Shown one piece after another: positions 9,891 through 21,250 of a stretch of DNA of 64,000 nucleotides (positions are counted from its first letter, which is position 1; every line of letters begins with the position of its first letter). The position numbers and the translations under genes are program-made. Source of the DNA: Marsupella aquatica (lineage: Eukaryota; Marchantiophyta); NCBI GenBank assembly GCA_973895155.1, contig OZ316892.1, positions 30,504,001 through 30,568,000 of the forward strand. The letters are read 5' to 3'. The notes below the pieces were generated by a model, which did no database searches, had not been told where the DNA came from, and was given only the letters and a program-made list of their open reading frames with translations.

Positions 9891-12335
9891 TGTCACGCGA
9901 TTGACATGGGTCTTAACACCAAAAATGTCACTATGGGTGCCAAAACCATCTCCTTGTACCTGAGGATCACGAAGGGATGTTGTGAAGGCCGGTAAACACC
10001 AATTTATGCCCTTAACACCAGACTATCGTAGCAAGACTCTATCACACATCACCCAAGCTCAATCCCAAGGAACCAAGGTTGGGGATCAGATCTGCGCTCA
10101 TGATAGTTCTGGTGAGAAGGGGTCTTCATATCGGGCCCGTACACACAGGGCCTAGCGCTACGGTGCGCATAGGTCTATACGTATGCTTACTATCATAGGT
10201 ATGTTTCTATTCCGCCGTCGGAATGTACCCATAAACCAGTGACTCCTGACTGATTCCCGGCTTAGGGACTTCTAAGCCATTGCCCCACCACTATGCCATT
10301 CCACTCTCAGCAATCAGAGCTATGACAGTCCTCACCCAACCCACTTCAATGCACCCTGTACACCTTTCAGTGGCGCTGCTAGTCCCATCATACACTCAGA
10401 TTGCCTCACACACACACACATCCATGAGAGAAATGAGGCCTGAGAGGAAAACTCAATTAGATTCAAAGATGTGCACAATAGTTCACTGAGAACACTTGAT
10501 CCAAACACTAGGCCAGAAGGCTGTCTCCTCCAGATTGCGACGTCCTTGCCCTGCAAGCCCCGTGCTTGCCATGCAGCTCAATCCTGAACCTGAGCCCGAC
10601 TCACTCCAGATTATGACGGCAGATTGGACTCGAACCAATCCCGTACTTGCCTTGCAAACTCAATCCTTAACTCAACCTCCTTCACTGCACTTCATTCTTG
10701 GGGGCACATACAGATCTCACACCTCCAATTCAGAACGTCAAGTTACGCATGCACAGTTGACTCAACTTCAAAGCTGGTACCAGGCCTAACGACGATCTAT
10801 CCCAGACTACAATGAGGCCCGGCCTCATGCTTGCCCTGCAAGCTCAGCTCTAGCCATAAATCCCTTAGTGCTCTCTACCAGACAAAGGCCGGGACTCCCC
10901 ATGGATCACGTAGCCTTGCCAGACTGAACTGTAAATGCTCCTCCTACTGCCCCTCAATCAGTATCTCAGCCTCCCTAATGTGCTCACCGAAAATCACATT
11001 GAAATCCTCCCCACAGTTTACAATCACCAACACATCACCTATCACCAAGGCTCTATATTGGGGGAAAAGAATCCAGTTGTGGTGCCTACTAGAAAGAGCC
11101 ACAATCCAGCTTGCAAACCTGGCCAACTGTTGCTGTGAAGCGTGGTTGATTACTCCCTGAGTAATAGCACAATCAAGCTCTCCCCAACACACAGCTTCCA
11201 AGCCCAGCCTTCCTTGCATAGAGCTCCTCCCTGCTGCTTAGTCTACATGAGATCACACAACTGAAGTTCCCCCCCTGCCTCTACCGAGGGGCTGCTCTAT
11301 ATACTCTCATACTGAGCCCAAATGGGTGGATACTACGCTGCTGGAGCCCCATCCCAGCCCTAACAGAGCCGCCACTATCTCTACCTACTGAACCCTAACT
11401 TGCAACTTTATTTCTATCTCGAATTGGCTATGTACTTCGGATTTGGCCCTCCTCCATGGTTTTTGCGAGCTTGCGCCTCCTTTCCTGATTTCTCTATTCA
11501 ACCATTTGCTGCGTGGATAGCAGCGTTGGAAGCGGCTTGAGCTCCTCTTTCCAACGAGGTCAATTATAGCCAATTTGGCCAAATACACAGAGAGTTATGC
11601 CCCCGCAACCGAGAGGGGGTACTCACTGCTGCGCTAACCCGAGTTACATAGCTAACCCGAGTTTGGCTAACCTAGCTATCCTATCTAACCCGAGTAGAGC
11701 TAACCCGTGGTCTCAAGTTAGGCCGCTACCCGCTATCCGCTAACCTAGGCTAAGCTGAGCCCGAACCCGAGCTTACCTATGCTAACCTGAGCCCGAGTTT
11801 AGGCTAACCCGAGTTCAATGTAACCCGGGATCAATCTAATCCAAACCCGGGTTAAGCCTAAATTGAAGTTGTGCTGACCTGAGCTAAGCTGAAGCCGTGC
11901 TTACCTGAGCTAAGCTAAAGCCGTGCTGACCTGAGCTAAGCTGAAGCCGTGCTCACATAAGCTAAGTCATGGTCGAGCTTGGGTTAACCCGAAACTGAAG
12001 CCGAATCCGCTAATTCCGGCCACAAGTTAACCCGTCACACTAATCAGGCCGTATCTTCCTTAATACACCTTCGTTTCCCGAGTGTTTTATATTGATTTTA
12101 CTCGCCTTGACCAGATCTTTCCAATGCTCTTTACAGATCCGGATTTGGTGACATATTGAAAGAGATATGGTCGCCGACCACCCGCGATATAGCTTTTATT
12201 TCCCTACTCTTAACGCCATGATTGCCCTTATTCTTGCCATCTTGCTAATTGTTATGCAATATCAATAGCTACTCCTTGCATACAGCAACCTACTTAATCA
12301 GATTACAAAATAAGGACCATGTCATTGGCGTCACA
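9891..12335 (+). mobile_element. Solo LTR, 2445 bp, TSD ATCAC
   Basis: The sequence starts TGTCACGCGA, ends GGCGTCACA and is flanked by ATCAC at 9886-9890 and 12336-12340. It is nearly identical in order and content to 36267-38610. There is no internal gag or pol, so it is a solo LTR left by recombination, or a non-autonomous element. It carries the palindromic core at 10210-10223, a TATATA box at 11298-11303 after CTCTACCGAGGGG, and a run of TAACCCGAG words at about 11630-11830. The length is typical of large plant Gypsy-type LTRs; the superfamily is inferred. Confidence 0.85.
11876..11953 (+). repeat. 26-bp tandem repeat in the LTR, three copies
   Basis: A 26-bp unit beginning GACCTGAGCTAAGCTGAAGC starts at 11876, 11902 and 11928. 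The same array has five copies in the related LTR at 38099-38228, so copy number varies between LTRs by slippage. Confidence 0.85.
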
Positions 12336-12340
12336 ATCAC

Positions 12341-12961
12341 CCCTCTAATGGCGCATTGATTGGCATCGATATTGTCAATCGCGCTCAATGTAAGTTCTTG
12401 GGCTTTATTAATTAGTTTGGTGGCTTTAGAGGCATTGGAGTAATTATTAGCCCCAAGGGCATCTAGAGAGTGCATAGTACAAGTTCACTTCCCAAGACAG
12501 TGAAAATATGATCAAACTGACCACGTTTTGGAGAAGATTCAGATTGAATTCATTTAATTTGTGTCTATGCTCACAAAGTACGTTGAATGTGTGAACATGC
12601 TCAACCAACTTCTATGTCAGTGAAGCTTTCAATTGGGTTAGATTGCACATTCATGGTGCAGATCAAGCTTGGGACACAAGTAATGGAAAATGAAAAATAC
12701 TAGGATAGTTGGCCAATTGAGATTGACTGCAGAGTCCATTGTGGAGCTCCACAGGAAAATCTGATGTGAAGAGCTTGGTACACAAAACTCCTTTATCACA
12801 ATTGTGTCAAAATAACTAGCTAGTATGTGATCAAGCAAAAGGAATTTGTTATATAGGGTAGCGTAGCATAATTATAGTCTGAATCACAGTAAGTTGTATT
12901 TATAGGGGCAAACGATCGAGCAAAATATGGCATCAGCTAATTTTGTTGTTTTTCATGCAGG
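12341..12961. other. No recognisable gene; leader of the next element
   Basis: The minus-strand open frame 12290-12475 is short and crosses into the LTR, so I do not accept it. The rest is AT-rich. It may be the 5' noncoding part of the zinc-finger element that starts at 12962. Confidence 0.4.
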
Positions 12962-15739
12962 ATGGCGACAGTATTTGGATGTAGTCGGTGTGGGGAAAAA
13001 TTTCAATCAGCAAACTCTCGCAGTTCCCATTCCCGCTCAGTTCACCGTTCTACTTACCAATTGCAGCTCAACAATGGCACAACCTAGATCATTGAGAAAG
13101 AAGAGGTTGGTCGATTCCATTGCCCTGTGGCCACAAGTTCCTCGTCCTATCCCCGCAGTGATAGTTTACGTCTTCACTACAAAAGGAAACACAATGAAGC
13201 AGTAAGAGTTGACCTATTCATGGATGTAGACGATCCAATTGTCAACCAAGTCCCCACCACTATTCTAGATCGTGACCTGTTAGCAACACCAGACATGTTG
13301 AGAAATGCAAAGCTTTGCATTGTTCACCACAACAACCTTGTTCTTCTAGTATGCTTGCAATGCCATACAGCCCTTCAGCACACGGAAGGAAGTAGCATTA
13401 TCCGTCATGTTGGAAGTCATCGAAGGAACATGGACAGGGTGAGACTTGCAACACAAAATTCAATCACGAATCCAACACCAGAGCAATTGTCGGTTTTGTT
13501 GCAGGGTGTGTTGTTCACACGTACAAATGATGCGTCCCTACTACCATACACAATCAACCCAACTGCAGAATTGTTGTCCTCATTCATTGGGGCTTCTCTT
13601 GCTCAAGATGTATCTTCTTTTGTAGATCAAAGCGGACGATGGCAAATCACCGATGTATGAAACACAACCACCTTGGTTTCAAGGACATTGCTACTCCATG
13701 TCAAGTGCAAGCCCTCTTCAAGGGAGTTGGCCGCAAATTCTATGGAGTGGACCATGGCAATGTGTACCTTGCGGACGATGCAGTAGCTCAAAGTACGAGA
13801 GGTGCAGTCGCAAAAGTATTTCAAGCTCATCTACAGTCATTAAAGACAGATCTTGCACCTCCACTGAGGGAATTGTCGCCGTGGCTAAGGGTATCAAGAT
13901 GGCATGAGATTGCATCCCAGTTCATGCCTGAAGGTGTGCCATTTGTTGAAGTGAAATTTGAGATGGAACCCCCAAGGCCCGCTGACCCTGGGTCTTCACT
14001 GTCGTACTTGGGCACTGTGGTCCGTGCGTACATGACATGCACAAGACATATTCTTAGTGGAAATGTAGATTATAGGGTGCAAAGAATGGTGTTGAAGCCA
14101 ACTCCAAATGCCGATGTCACAAGGGGATTGGGTGGACTACAAGAGAAAAACATTGTTCCACAATACTGTGCTGGAATGGTTTCCCTTCTTCTTTGCCTCA
14201 TTCATTCTTGTACTTATGATTCTCGGCCTCAACACTGTGTTATATACACAGATAGGCCGGATCTAAAAGGTGCCCTACAACAATTATTGGCACAATTAGG
14301 CCAACCAAGTGAGGCGCGGCCTGCAGAAGAAGGTGATATTGATCTCACAAATATCCATCAAGTACTATAATTTCTTCTCTGGACTCCAAAAATTCCGGAG
14401 CTGTTGTATGCTCGTTCATTGGCGGATTGTTTGCTCACTCGGTTCTTTATCCTCCACTCTCTAAAGAGTGACGGGCTGGGTTCCCAATCCACAGGGTATG
14501 CATTTTGCAAAATTGGGAAAATCACCAAAATATTGGCAATACTTCACTACTGGGCAAGATGTACAATCCTGATGGAACTCTCACAAGCTCTTTGGCATCC
14601 AAACCCACGTGGCCTACCTGGGAATGAAGTAAACATTTTTGGAGAAATACGTGAGCGATGTGGCATTGGACACGCCGATTACTCAAGTTCGGCAGTACAT
14701 GCGATTGGCAAAAACAATTAATCGAGGCACCCATACTCGACCAAATCTCATACACATGGATGATACACAAACAACATGCTCAATTGACGGTGATATCATC
14801 ACATTGAATGCCTTCAAAGATATGATTCGTGCCATTGTTGAAGAAGCAACAACAACACTCAACCATGATGTTCTTCTCGGTCTCAAATCTGAATGGATAC
14901 TCAATTTGGTGAGTACCAAGGGCTGCATTCATGATGCTGTCCAAACAGATGAAGTGCATTATTCTTTTCTCATAGACGCCCAAAATCCAAAGTTCCAACA
15001 ACATGGAAAGGATCTATTGAACCACATGTTCAATAATACTATGATGATGGCACATTTCATCCTACGAGTGGACAATGTAAATGGACTTATTTGGAACATG
15101 CCTGCACTCCACAAGTGGATGGTTGCATGTTCCAAGCTACAGAGGCTATTGAACCTACTTCTGCATTTCTGTTCTGGATTACCTACAAGAGGGGAAGAAT
15201 ACTCGAGCCTATTGATTCGCAACACTGCCACTGGGGATAGAGCATTCATTTGGTTATCTGATACGCTGATGGTTTATGAATCCTACCACAAATGTGCAAA
15301 TGCTGGGAAACCTATAAACCTCACTACTCGGTTCATTCCTGACAATCAAAGCCACCTATTTGTGAAATTGTTATGTCTAGTTCGCCCAGTACAATCTTTC
15401 GTGGCGAATATTTTGTGGGGTCTGGAAGTTGCAACAATGTACCTAGATTGTTGGTTTGTGGCCATGGACAAGAGGCTGACGGGAGCAAATCTTTCTGCCA
15501 GTGTATTAGATGCTTTCCAAAAGCACCGAGACATTCCATTTGGGATTTCAAAGTACCGGCATGTGGCAGCACATTGGAGTGAGAATATACGAGCTTGTAA
15601 GGCCCATTTACCCACGAACCCTAAACGCACCACATGTCCCAAAGTGATTGACGTCAGCTGCGACGCAGTCCCCTCAAATGCTTGTACATTTCATGTAATT
15701 AAGTTGGGTTGTTGCTGTAGGCAATTGGTATTTGATTGA
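12962..15739 (+). pseudogene. C2H2 zinc-finger / recombinase-like mobile-element protein, broken
   Basis: From ATG 12962 a C2H2 finger is visible (CSRCGEKF, then H-x4-H). After an in-frame TAG at about 13086, a second finger-like block (FHCP...YPRSDSLRLHYKRKH) and a C-x2-C...H block near 13350 follow. The frame changes near 13640, crosses a TAA at 14368-14370 and changes again near 14640. The final 366 codons contain GLPTRGEEY and, about 140 residues later, GISKYRHVAAH. This order resembles the zinc-finger (DUF3505-like) proteins with a recombinase-like core that are common in fungal and some moss genomes, often fused to a RecQ helicase. The Arg in RGEE and the RH pair could be tyrosine-recombinase ligands, which is inference. 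No helicase follows. The gene is dead. Confidence 0.5.
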
Positions 15740-16314
15740 TTCATTAGTGGCTAGGCTTTTAAGTTGCAGACTTGGATTAGTTGCAAAGTCGGATGAATCT
15801 GTCCCGGTGATTTTCTTTGTCTCTGTCCATTGAATTCAGCTTGTGAGTCGGTTTTGTTATGATTTGATTTGGTGATTGTTTTGGAGTCGTAGCCGTGGTC
15901 AAAAGCACGTCTATTAAAAACAAATTCATGGAGCCCAGGTTGTTGCTGTATATAAAGCGCAGCAGGATTGAGCTTCAATATGAAATGAAAGCATTTATCC
16001 CCTCCCTAGACTGATTGAAGTTTCCTAGCGAAAAATTTATATGTTTTAACTATCCAAGTGTAGGTTTAACCGTGAAAGTGCAAGCCGCTACTCCAAGTGC
16101 TGGTTGGTGGCCTAAGTGCAGGGTGGTAGGTGGAGTACGTTGCCCGACCTTGTTACTTTTTCATTGTTTGCCTATGGTGTTGGCATTTTTCTCACACTCA
16201 TTCTCATCCTGCTATAATTGGCAATTCAATTATCCTCTAGAATTCACTCAGAAGGTGAAGTATTAGTAAGACTACATTTTCCCTTTGCTCACAATTGAAT
16301 TTCATAATCCTACT
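15740..16314. other. No recognisable gene
   Basis: Short frames only. The stretch separates the zinc-finger element from the duplicated module that starts at about 16315. I see no termini of either unit here. Confidence 0.5.
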
Positions 16315-17200
16315 TGTCGTAGCATTCTGCAAACTCTCATGGTTTGCTTATGGCCATTATTTGCAATTTTTTGCTACTAAGATGTCTTCTTCTGAGCAGC
16401 ATACACCGGAAGTAAGCAATAGTGGAGGTTTAACTGCACATCAACACATCCAGTGAACTACCTCTCTGCTGCTCACTGCAGGGTGAAACTTTCACTCTTT
16501 TTGGATATTGTAGTTTGTAAGCAAGTTGATTAGGAGTGTTTCATGCTATGTTTATACTGTGACCTCTAGCTGGAACCAAGGGAATGACACAGTGAGTGGG
16601 AACTAATAATTTAAGGTTGGTTGCTGTTGGTGAGGCAAGTATAGCTCCTGCTCACCTTGTTGATCGAAGGTGCATATCAGAGGACGTGAACACATGACAT
16701 CTCCACAAAGCAACACTTATGGTGAGGACCCGCAATGTTGAACATGTGCGGCTTACACGCAAGGCAGAGATGTTGCACCTTGAGTATGTCAAACTTGGGA
16801 TCCTTCCAGCCCAGTCTGCATGGTACTTTGAGTACCCTGTTGTTGCCAGGAACAACTACAGCCGGCCTCTACCTACTTCAGTACCCTTCCTGACATCCTT
16901 GGTATTTGTGTCTCTTGTACATGACCCACCACAAATTAGGTGCCAAGGGTGTGTGCACAGTTGCCAATATGACTGTCCTGCCTGTAGGGCTTCTAGCCCA
17001 GAGTTGGATGACCGTTCTCTTGGATGTCGGTTTTTGCACAGAGCACAATGTATCATCTGGAACCACTTGCCATCCTGTAGTGTGCCTGGTGATGTCACTT
17101 GTCCTGCCCTCCCAGACCCCACCATCGGTGACTTTGGTGTCTACACATGTTTGGATCACACGCTCTAGAGGACCACTTGTCACACCGCATGCACAGACCA
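16315..17200 (+). pseudogene. Duplicated module, Cys-rich block (outer copy)
   Basis: The main open frame is 16719-17168. It starts MVRTRNVEHVRLTRKAEML and holds a Cys-rich part (CVHSCQYDCPACRAS, then CRF...RAQC...C) that may bind zinc. About 780 bp (16315-17095) match 31009-31780 in reverse orientation with few differences. The inner copy has a longer upstream frame (31642-31980) that is broken here. I do not recognise the family. Because it precedes the EDM2-like PHD and BRCT blocks on the same strand, it could be the first exons of one multi-exon gene. Confidence 0.45.
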
Positions 17201-17434
17201 GAGACCATTGACCTATAACTTAACACTCAAACTTGAACAGAGAGGATATTTACTTAAAATTTTGAATTATGAGCAATTTTGGGTCCAGGGTTTAGGGTCA
17301 ACAGTACATAACTTATCCTATTATGGCTGCACTAAGTAGAATATCCTAATTTAAGAGGCTAGCAAGCTCACTTAAAAGTCTCCTTTCAAAGACTGGAATT
17401 AATGGGCCATGTGATAACCTGGAAAAAGTGATTT

Positions 17435-17876
17435 CCTTGGAATTTGTTTTCGCTTTATAAATAAACCGTGGAACCTCACGGAAAAGAGGAAACAAGCAGC
17501 CCAACGGGGACATCAGAAGCACAAAACAAGCCAAACGCAGCCCAAGGCAGTACCCCCAGGCCCCCAACACACATCACACCGCCCCACTCAGGGGGAAGCC
17601 CCCAAAGCACGGGGGCCAAAAGCCAGCCACCAGCCAGGATGCATAAGCCCGTCTCAAACATCAACAATAAAGCCACTACGGCGAGAACCCAACCAACACC
17701 TACGCTGCGATGCAATCTAGTCTTTAGCCGCAAACAAACACAACTATTTCCTACCTAATGGAAGTCCCCTACCCACCGCATAAAGATCAACTGCCACCTC
17801 AGACAACACAAGCCCGCAGTCAAAGGTTCTCGCCACCCCCACGCAGAACATATGCTCATTCCTAGCCCTCCAAAGC
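17435..17876 (-). mobile_element. 5'-truncated LINE fragment with 19-bp TSD
   Basis: A 19-bp direct repeat AACCTGGAAAAAGTGATTT flanks the insert at 17416-17434 and 17877-17895. On the minus strand the inner end reads LLWRARNEHMF, like the C-terminal end of a plant LINE reverse-transcriptase protein, then about 300 bp of Trp/Gly-rich 3' sequence, and it finishes in an A-rich GCGAAAACAAA tail next to the TSD. Long TSD, A-rich 3' end and 5' truncation are the signature of target-primed insertion. It sits between the Cys-rich and PHD blocks of the module, probably in an intron. Confidence 0.75.
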
Positions 17877-18287
17877 AACCTGGAAAAAGTGATTTATGCC
17901 TAACTTATTTGTCTCATTCACTATCATAGCCTATTTAGGATGTATAAATTACAACCCTGATCACACTGCTTGATACCAATCTTGTTCAAAAAATGCCTGT
18001 TTTACATGTCACGACTATTGTATGTGATTCAAATGCATTAAATCATGTTGCAGATCTCCTTTGGTGAATCATAGTCACAAAATTGAGGTGTAGGTGGAGC
18101 TATTGTACTAGGGGATCAGTTTTCAGTGTGGGCTCAACAAACCAAAAAGTATGTCTACTCTGTGATCATTTCATTGCAGTAGCAATTGCCACTCTAGTCT
18201 ATATGCTACACTGTACTTTTTGTACACTGCTAAAATTGTATTGTCTGTGCACTCTACTAAATTGTACTATCTGTCTCATGCGTAGGC

Positions 18288-18967
18288 ATGGCACGCCCTA
18301 AAATCCGAGCCAAGAAGGGGGGGATAGAGGTGAGCAACACAGGTGTAGTTGGGCCAGATGGTAGTAACTTCTCCACACATCAGATTTTCCAGGAGGCAAC
18401 TCATTGTTGTGCTATTTGGGATGATGGTGGGGGCTTAGCCATATGTGAGGGCCCTTGCATGAGGCATTTCCACCTCAACCCAGAGTTTGACCTTGCTGCA
18501 AAAAACAACTGTCCAGGGGTGGGCCTCCCGTCAGCACACCAGGGAGGCTGGATGTGCACTGATTGTTTGGAGAAGCAGGCTAAGTGTGCACAGTGTGGGA
18601 AGTTGGGGTCTTATGAGGGCTCTATTGATGCTCCACCACTTGTTAGGAAATGCCCTGACAGGTATTGTGTGAGGTTCTTTTGTTTTCATGTTTGCCCGAT
18701 CTTGCCACAGCTTGCCCACTTCATAAGTGCAAGGCATGTGGTCAGCACGATGAAGATTTATGGGTGGACATAGTCCACTGTGTTAGGTGTCCCACCATGT
18801 GGCACTTTCATTGTTTGAAGGAGCGTCAAGCAGAAGGCTATGCTTGTGACAGACACATCTATCATCACTCTGCACATGGTGTTGATCGATGGATCTTCTA
18901 TTGTCATCGCCATGCCATAGATCCTACTTTGCACACTCCTATGAGAGATCACATTTCTTGGCTTTGA
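18288..18967 (+). pseudogene. EDM2-like PHD-finger block (outer copy only)
   Basis: From ATG 18288 the frame gives CCAIWDDGGGLAICEG, then CMRHFH, then CTDCLEKQAKCAQCGKLGS. This is the composite PHD layout of plant ENHANCED DOWNY MILDEW 2 (EDM2). After a one-base frame change near 18680 it continues CLPDLATACPLHKCKACG, RCPTMWHFHCL and IFYCHRHAIDPTLHTPMRDH, the last matching the conserved I-Y-C-x-x-H...GTP-I-R-(D/N)-H end of the EDM2 PHD region. EDM2 is a nuclear reader that affects heterochromatin and transcript ends at silenced, transposon-containing loci. The block stands alone without the EDM2 methyltransferase-like part. It is absent from the inner copy of the module, where a Copia element lies. 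Confidence 0.65.
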
Positions 18968-19600
18968 ACCTGAATAATGTACATGCATAGTGCACCTGAT
19001 GTGGATACCTTGGAGATTGCAGACATTCCAATTTTGAGAAGAAGGACCTTTGTAGGAGAGGATGCTTAGGCAACAATTACCCTAAGTTCATTACTTGTTC
19101 TTGGGTACATGCCTTCAAAAACTCCCCTTAAGCCTTCTAGGAACTTTTTTAACTCTGCAATCATTTTGATCACGACTTACATGACACTACTTAAATTAAA
19201 TCAGGACTTCTCATTATGAGCATATAAGTTACAAGGCTATTTAATTTGCAAGAATTCCCTTAAAGTGTACCAACATTTTGTATTCTCATTGAATGTCTGC
19301 CCATTTACAACATCTGTTTGTGGCATCACAAAACAATTGCACTTGTCACCTTCAATATTGTGAAGGCACATATTCAAACTATGAGGTGCATCCTTGCAGG
19401 TGTCTAGTACGTTTGTCCCAATATTTCTCCCGTTTGGAATCGGAGCAGAGACTCACCAGACGACTAGACTGGACCAAGTTATAAATGCAACATTTTAGGG
19501 GCCCTCCAATTATCAGGTGAACGCATTATCTTCCGGTCTACAGTGATTAGGTGGGGTGTGTGTACATGGCCTCTAGGAAACGTACAAGGTTGACCACCCG
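18968..19600. other. Inter-block sequence, probable intron
   Basis: No conserved frame. A short in-frame continuation after the PHD block (IADIPILRRRTFVGED) ends at a stop near 19068. The rest is AT-rich and could be intron between the PHD and BRCT blocks if they were one gene. Confidence 0.35.
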
Positions 19601-19606
19601 CCTCTG

Positions 19607-20409
19607 TTGGCTGGAATCAAAGCCATTTTGATTCCTGGCCACTATGGGTTCACCCAAGTGAGTTGGCCAATTGTACAAAAACAATTCTTAGAGTTCCATG
19701 GGACTGAAATCAAGGACATCACTCCACAGACTACACATGTTATTGCAGGGACATGGCTGGATGTGATGAACAAGTGGTCATGGTCCTTCATTGATTCTGC
19801 CATTACCAACCAAGGTCTAACAGTAGTTGAAGTCTCTTGGCTGACCGATTCTGTTAAACATAGGTGTGTACAGAGTACTGAGCAATATGAGTTGTGGGAG
19901 AGTGAGGAGGCCACTACAGAGGCTTTGGCTGAAAAGGAAGCATATGAAGCAGCAACAGAGAAACCCAACTTTGCTTCTGTCCAATATGGACCTGTTGTCA
20001 ACATAGGACACCATCCTATGACTGCAGATGCTATATTGAATGAGCATGGCAAGGAGAGAAATAGCATTATGAAGGGGTTCAATGTGGTATTTGCAGAAGA
20101 GGGAATTGGGGAGACTAAGTGCAGACTGTACAAGTCCATAGTTTTTGAGCTAGGTGGGACAGTGGAGGAGAGTCTAACAGAAACCTCTACATATGTTGTA
20201 GGCTGTCATACATGAAAATATGCAGAAAATTCTTTAAGACAATAGTGCGTCATTTTGTCATGAACAACAATCTTTGGGTGCTTTCCCTTGATTGGCTTCT
20301 GGAATCAACAGCGACAGGGATGCGACAGAATGCTTGGGACTTTGATATTTTTGAGGCCTGGCCCTCCAAGCTTCAGCGGAGATGTATGCTTAGCAATTGT
20401 AGGAGAGAG
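19607..20409 (+). pseudogene. Tandem BRCT-like segments (outer copy)
   Basis: The first frame (19607-20215) has a BRCT-like segment: an opening ILIPGHYG, a central ITPQTTHVIAG and a closing VVEVSWLTDSVKH, where the Trp is the family hallmark. A second segment starts near GFNVVFAE, with LGGTVEESLTETSTYVVG. After a frame change near 20212 it closes with NNNLWVLSLDWLLES. BRCT pairs bind phosphopeptides in DNA-damage and chromatin proteins. There is no ATG at the 5' end, so an upstream exon is expected. Its C-terminal 200 bp recur inside the CACTA element at about 29870-30047 on the other strand. Confidence 0.55.
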
Positions 20410-20552
20410 TGAGGAGTAGGAGTCCCTCATATTTTTGTATAAATCACAATTTTGTAATAAATGTGATCCTTGAACTAACTCATCTTGTCATGGTTGGCCG
20501 TAGTTGAACTGATTGTTGTTTCCTGCTGCGTGGGGTGTGACTGTGAATCTAC

Positions 20553-20889
20553 TTGCTGGGCTCTGTTTGGCTGAAGACTTTGGTGGGTATGCTGCCCCTT
20601 CCAGACCAACTGGCCCTATGTAGGGTCCTCCTATGGGTTGCATCGTGCATGGCTACTGCTTGGGCTTACATGTGTGGATTGGTAACCAAACAAAGTGTAG
20701 CTCCAACCGAGATAATGCTTGCAGACCCTGGATGTGTTGTGAATGATGTGGTGAATGAGGATGCACAGTCCAAAGAGGACATTTACTTTTCAGCAGATGA
20801 GCTAGACAAGCACGATGTTGTAGGTGGTTCCTTGTTGCCTGATTTGGCAAATGATATAGTTCTTACACATGTCTGGCCGAGGGTTCTTG
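20553..20889 (+). pseudogene. F-box-like protein gene, truncated (outer copy)
   Basis: Starting MLGSVWLKTL, the frame runs about 112 codons to LLPDLANDIVLTHVWPRVL, the first half of an F-box. Homology with the inner copy (29158-29727, minus) stops at 20889 and the frame ends at 20903, so the second half of the F-box is lost. The break is the junction with the mobile-element gene that the CACTA later interrupted. Both copies share the acidic NEDAQS-EEDIYFSADELDKHD stretch. Confidence 0.6.
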
Positions 20890-20960
20890 GGTTTCTCTGT
20901 TGATGGCCTCTGTTCCAACACCTCCTTTGGTGCCCTTGCCTGTAAGGGAAGTACTAGGGC
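20890..20960 (-). pseudogene. C-terminal scrap of the gag-like gene split by the CACTA
   Basis: On the minus strand the frame LVLPLQARAPKEVLEQ continues in phase from YARSQIF on the far side of the CACTA (38779 onward) when the element and one GGC copy are removed. This small piece is the left remainder of the gag-like gene at 38779-40300. It abuts the truncated F-box copy. Confidence 0.55.
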
Positions 20961-20990
20961 CACTAGTAGAAACCGGGGGGTATTTAGACC
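20961..20990 (+). repeat. CACTA left terminal inverted repeat
   Basis: CACTAGTAGAAACCGGGG plus a GGTATTTAGACC continuation. The first 18 bases pair perfectly with the right end. Confidence 0.95.
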
Positions 20991-21250
20991 CCATTAAACG
21001 ACTATTCAGTACCGTATAGGACTTGGAAACGACTGGGAAGGACTCCAGTCCTTTATAGGACTGCGAGTCGTATGTTTTGTTACTATAATCAACTGAGTCC
21101 TTTATAGAACTGGTTTATAAGTCGTTTAATAGACTGGATTTTCAGTCTATTTTAGTCTTTGTGTGGGTAGCTTTGGTGAGGCGTTTTCAGTCTTTTATGG
21201 GCTGCGATGATGAGTCGTTGGGAACGACTAAAAAGGTTATGGAGGGTAGT
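20991..21250. repeat. CACTA left subterminal repeats
   Basis: Words of the type AAACGACT / AGTCGTTT and GGACTCCAGTCCTTTATAGG recur in both orientations. In this superfamily such subterminal motifs are the binding sites of the TnpA protein. The same words (GAGTCGTTTC, TTAGTCCTATAAGG) occur near the right end at 38690-38750. Confidence 0.7.

Noticed and set aside
17468-17758. Pro/Thr-rich plus-strand frame
   Set aside because: It is the reverse of the 3' end of a LINE with a 19-bp TSD; the low-complexity composition is that of the LINE 3' region.
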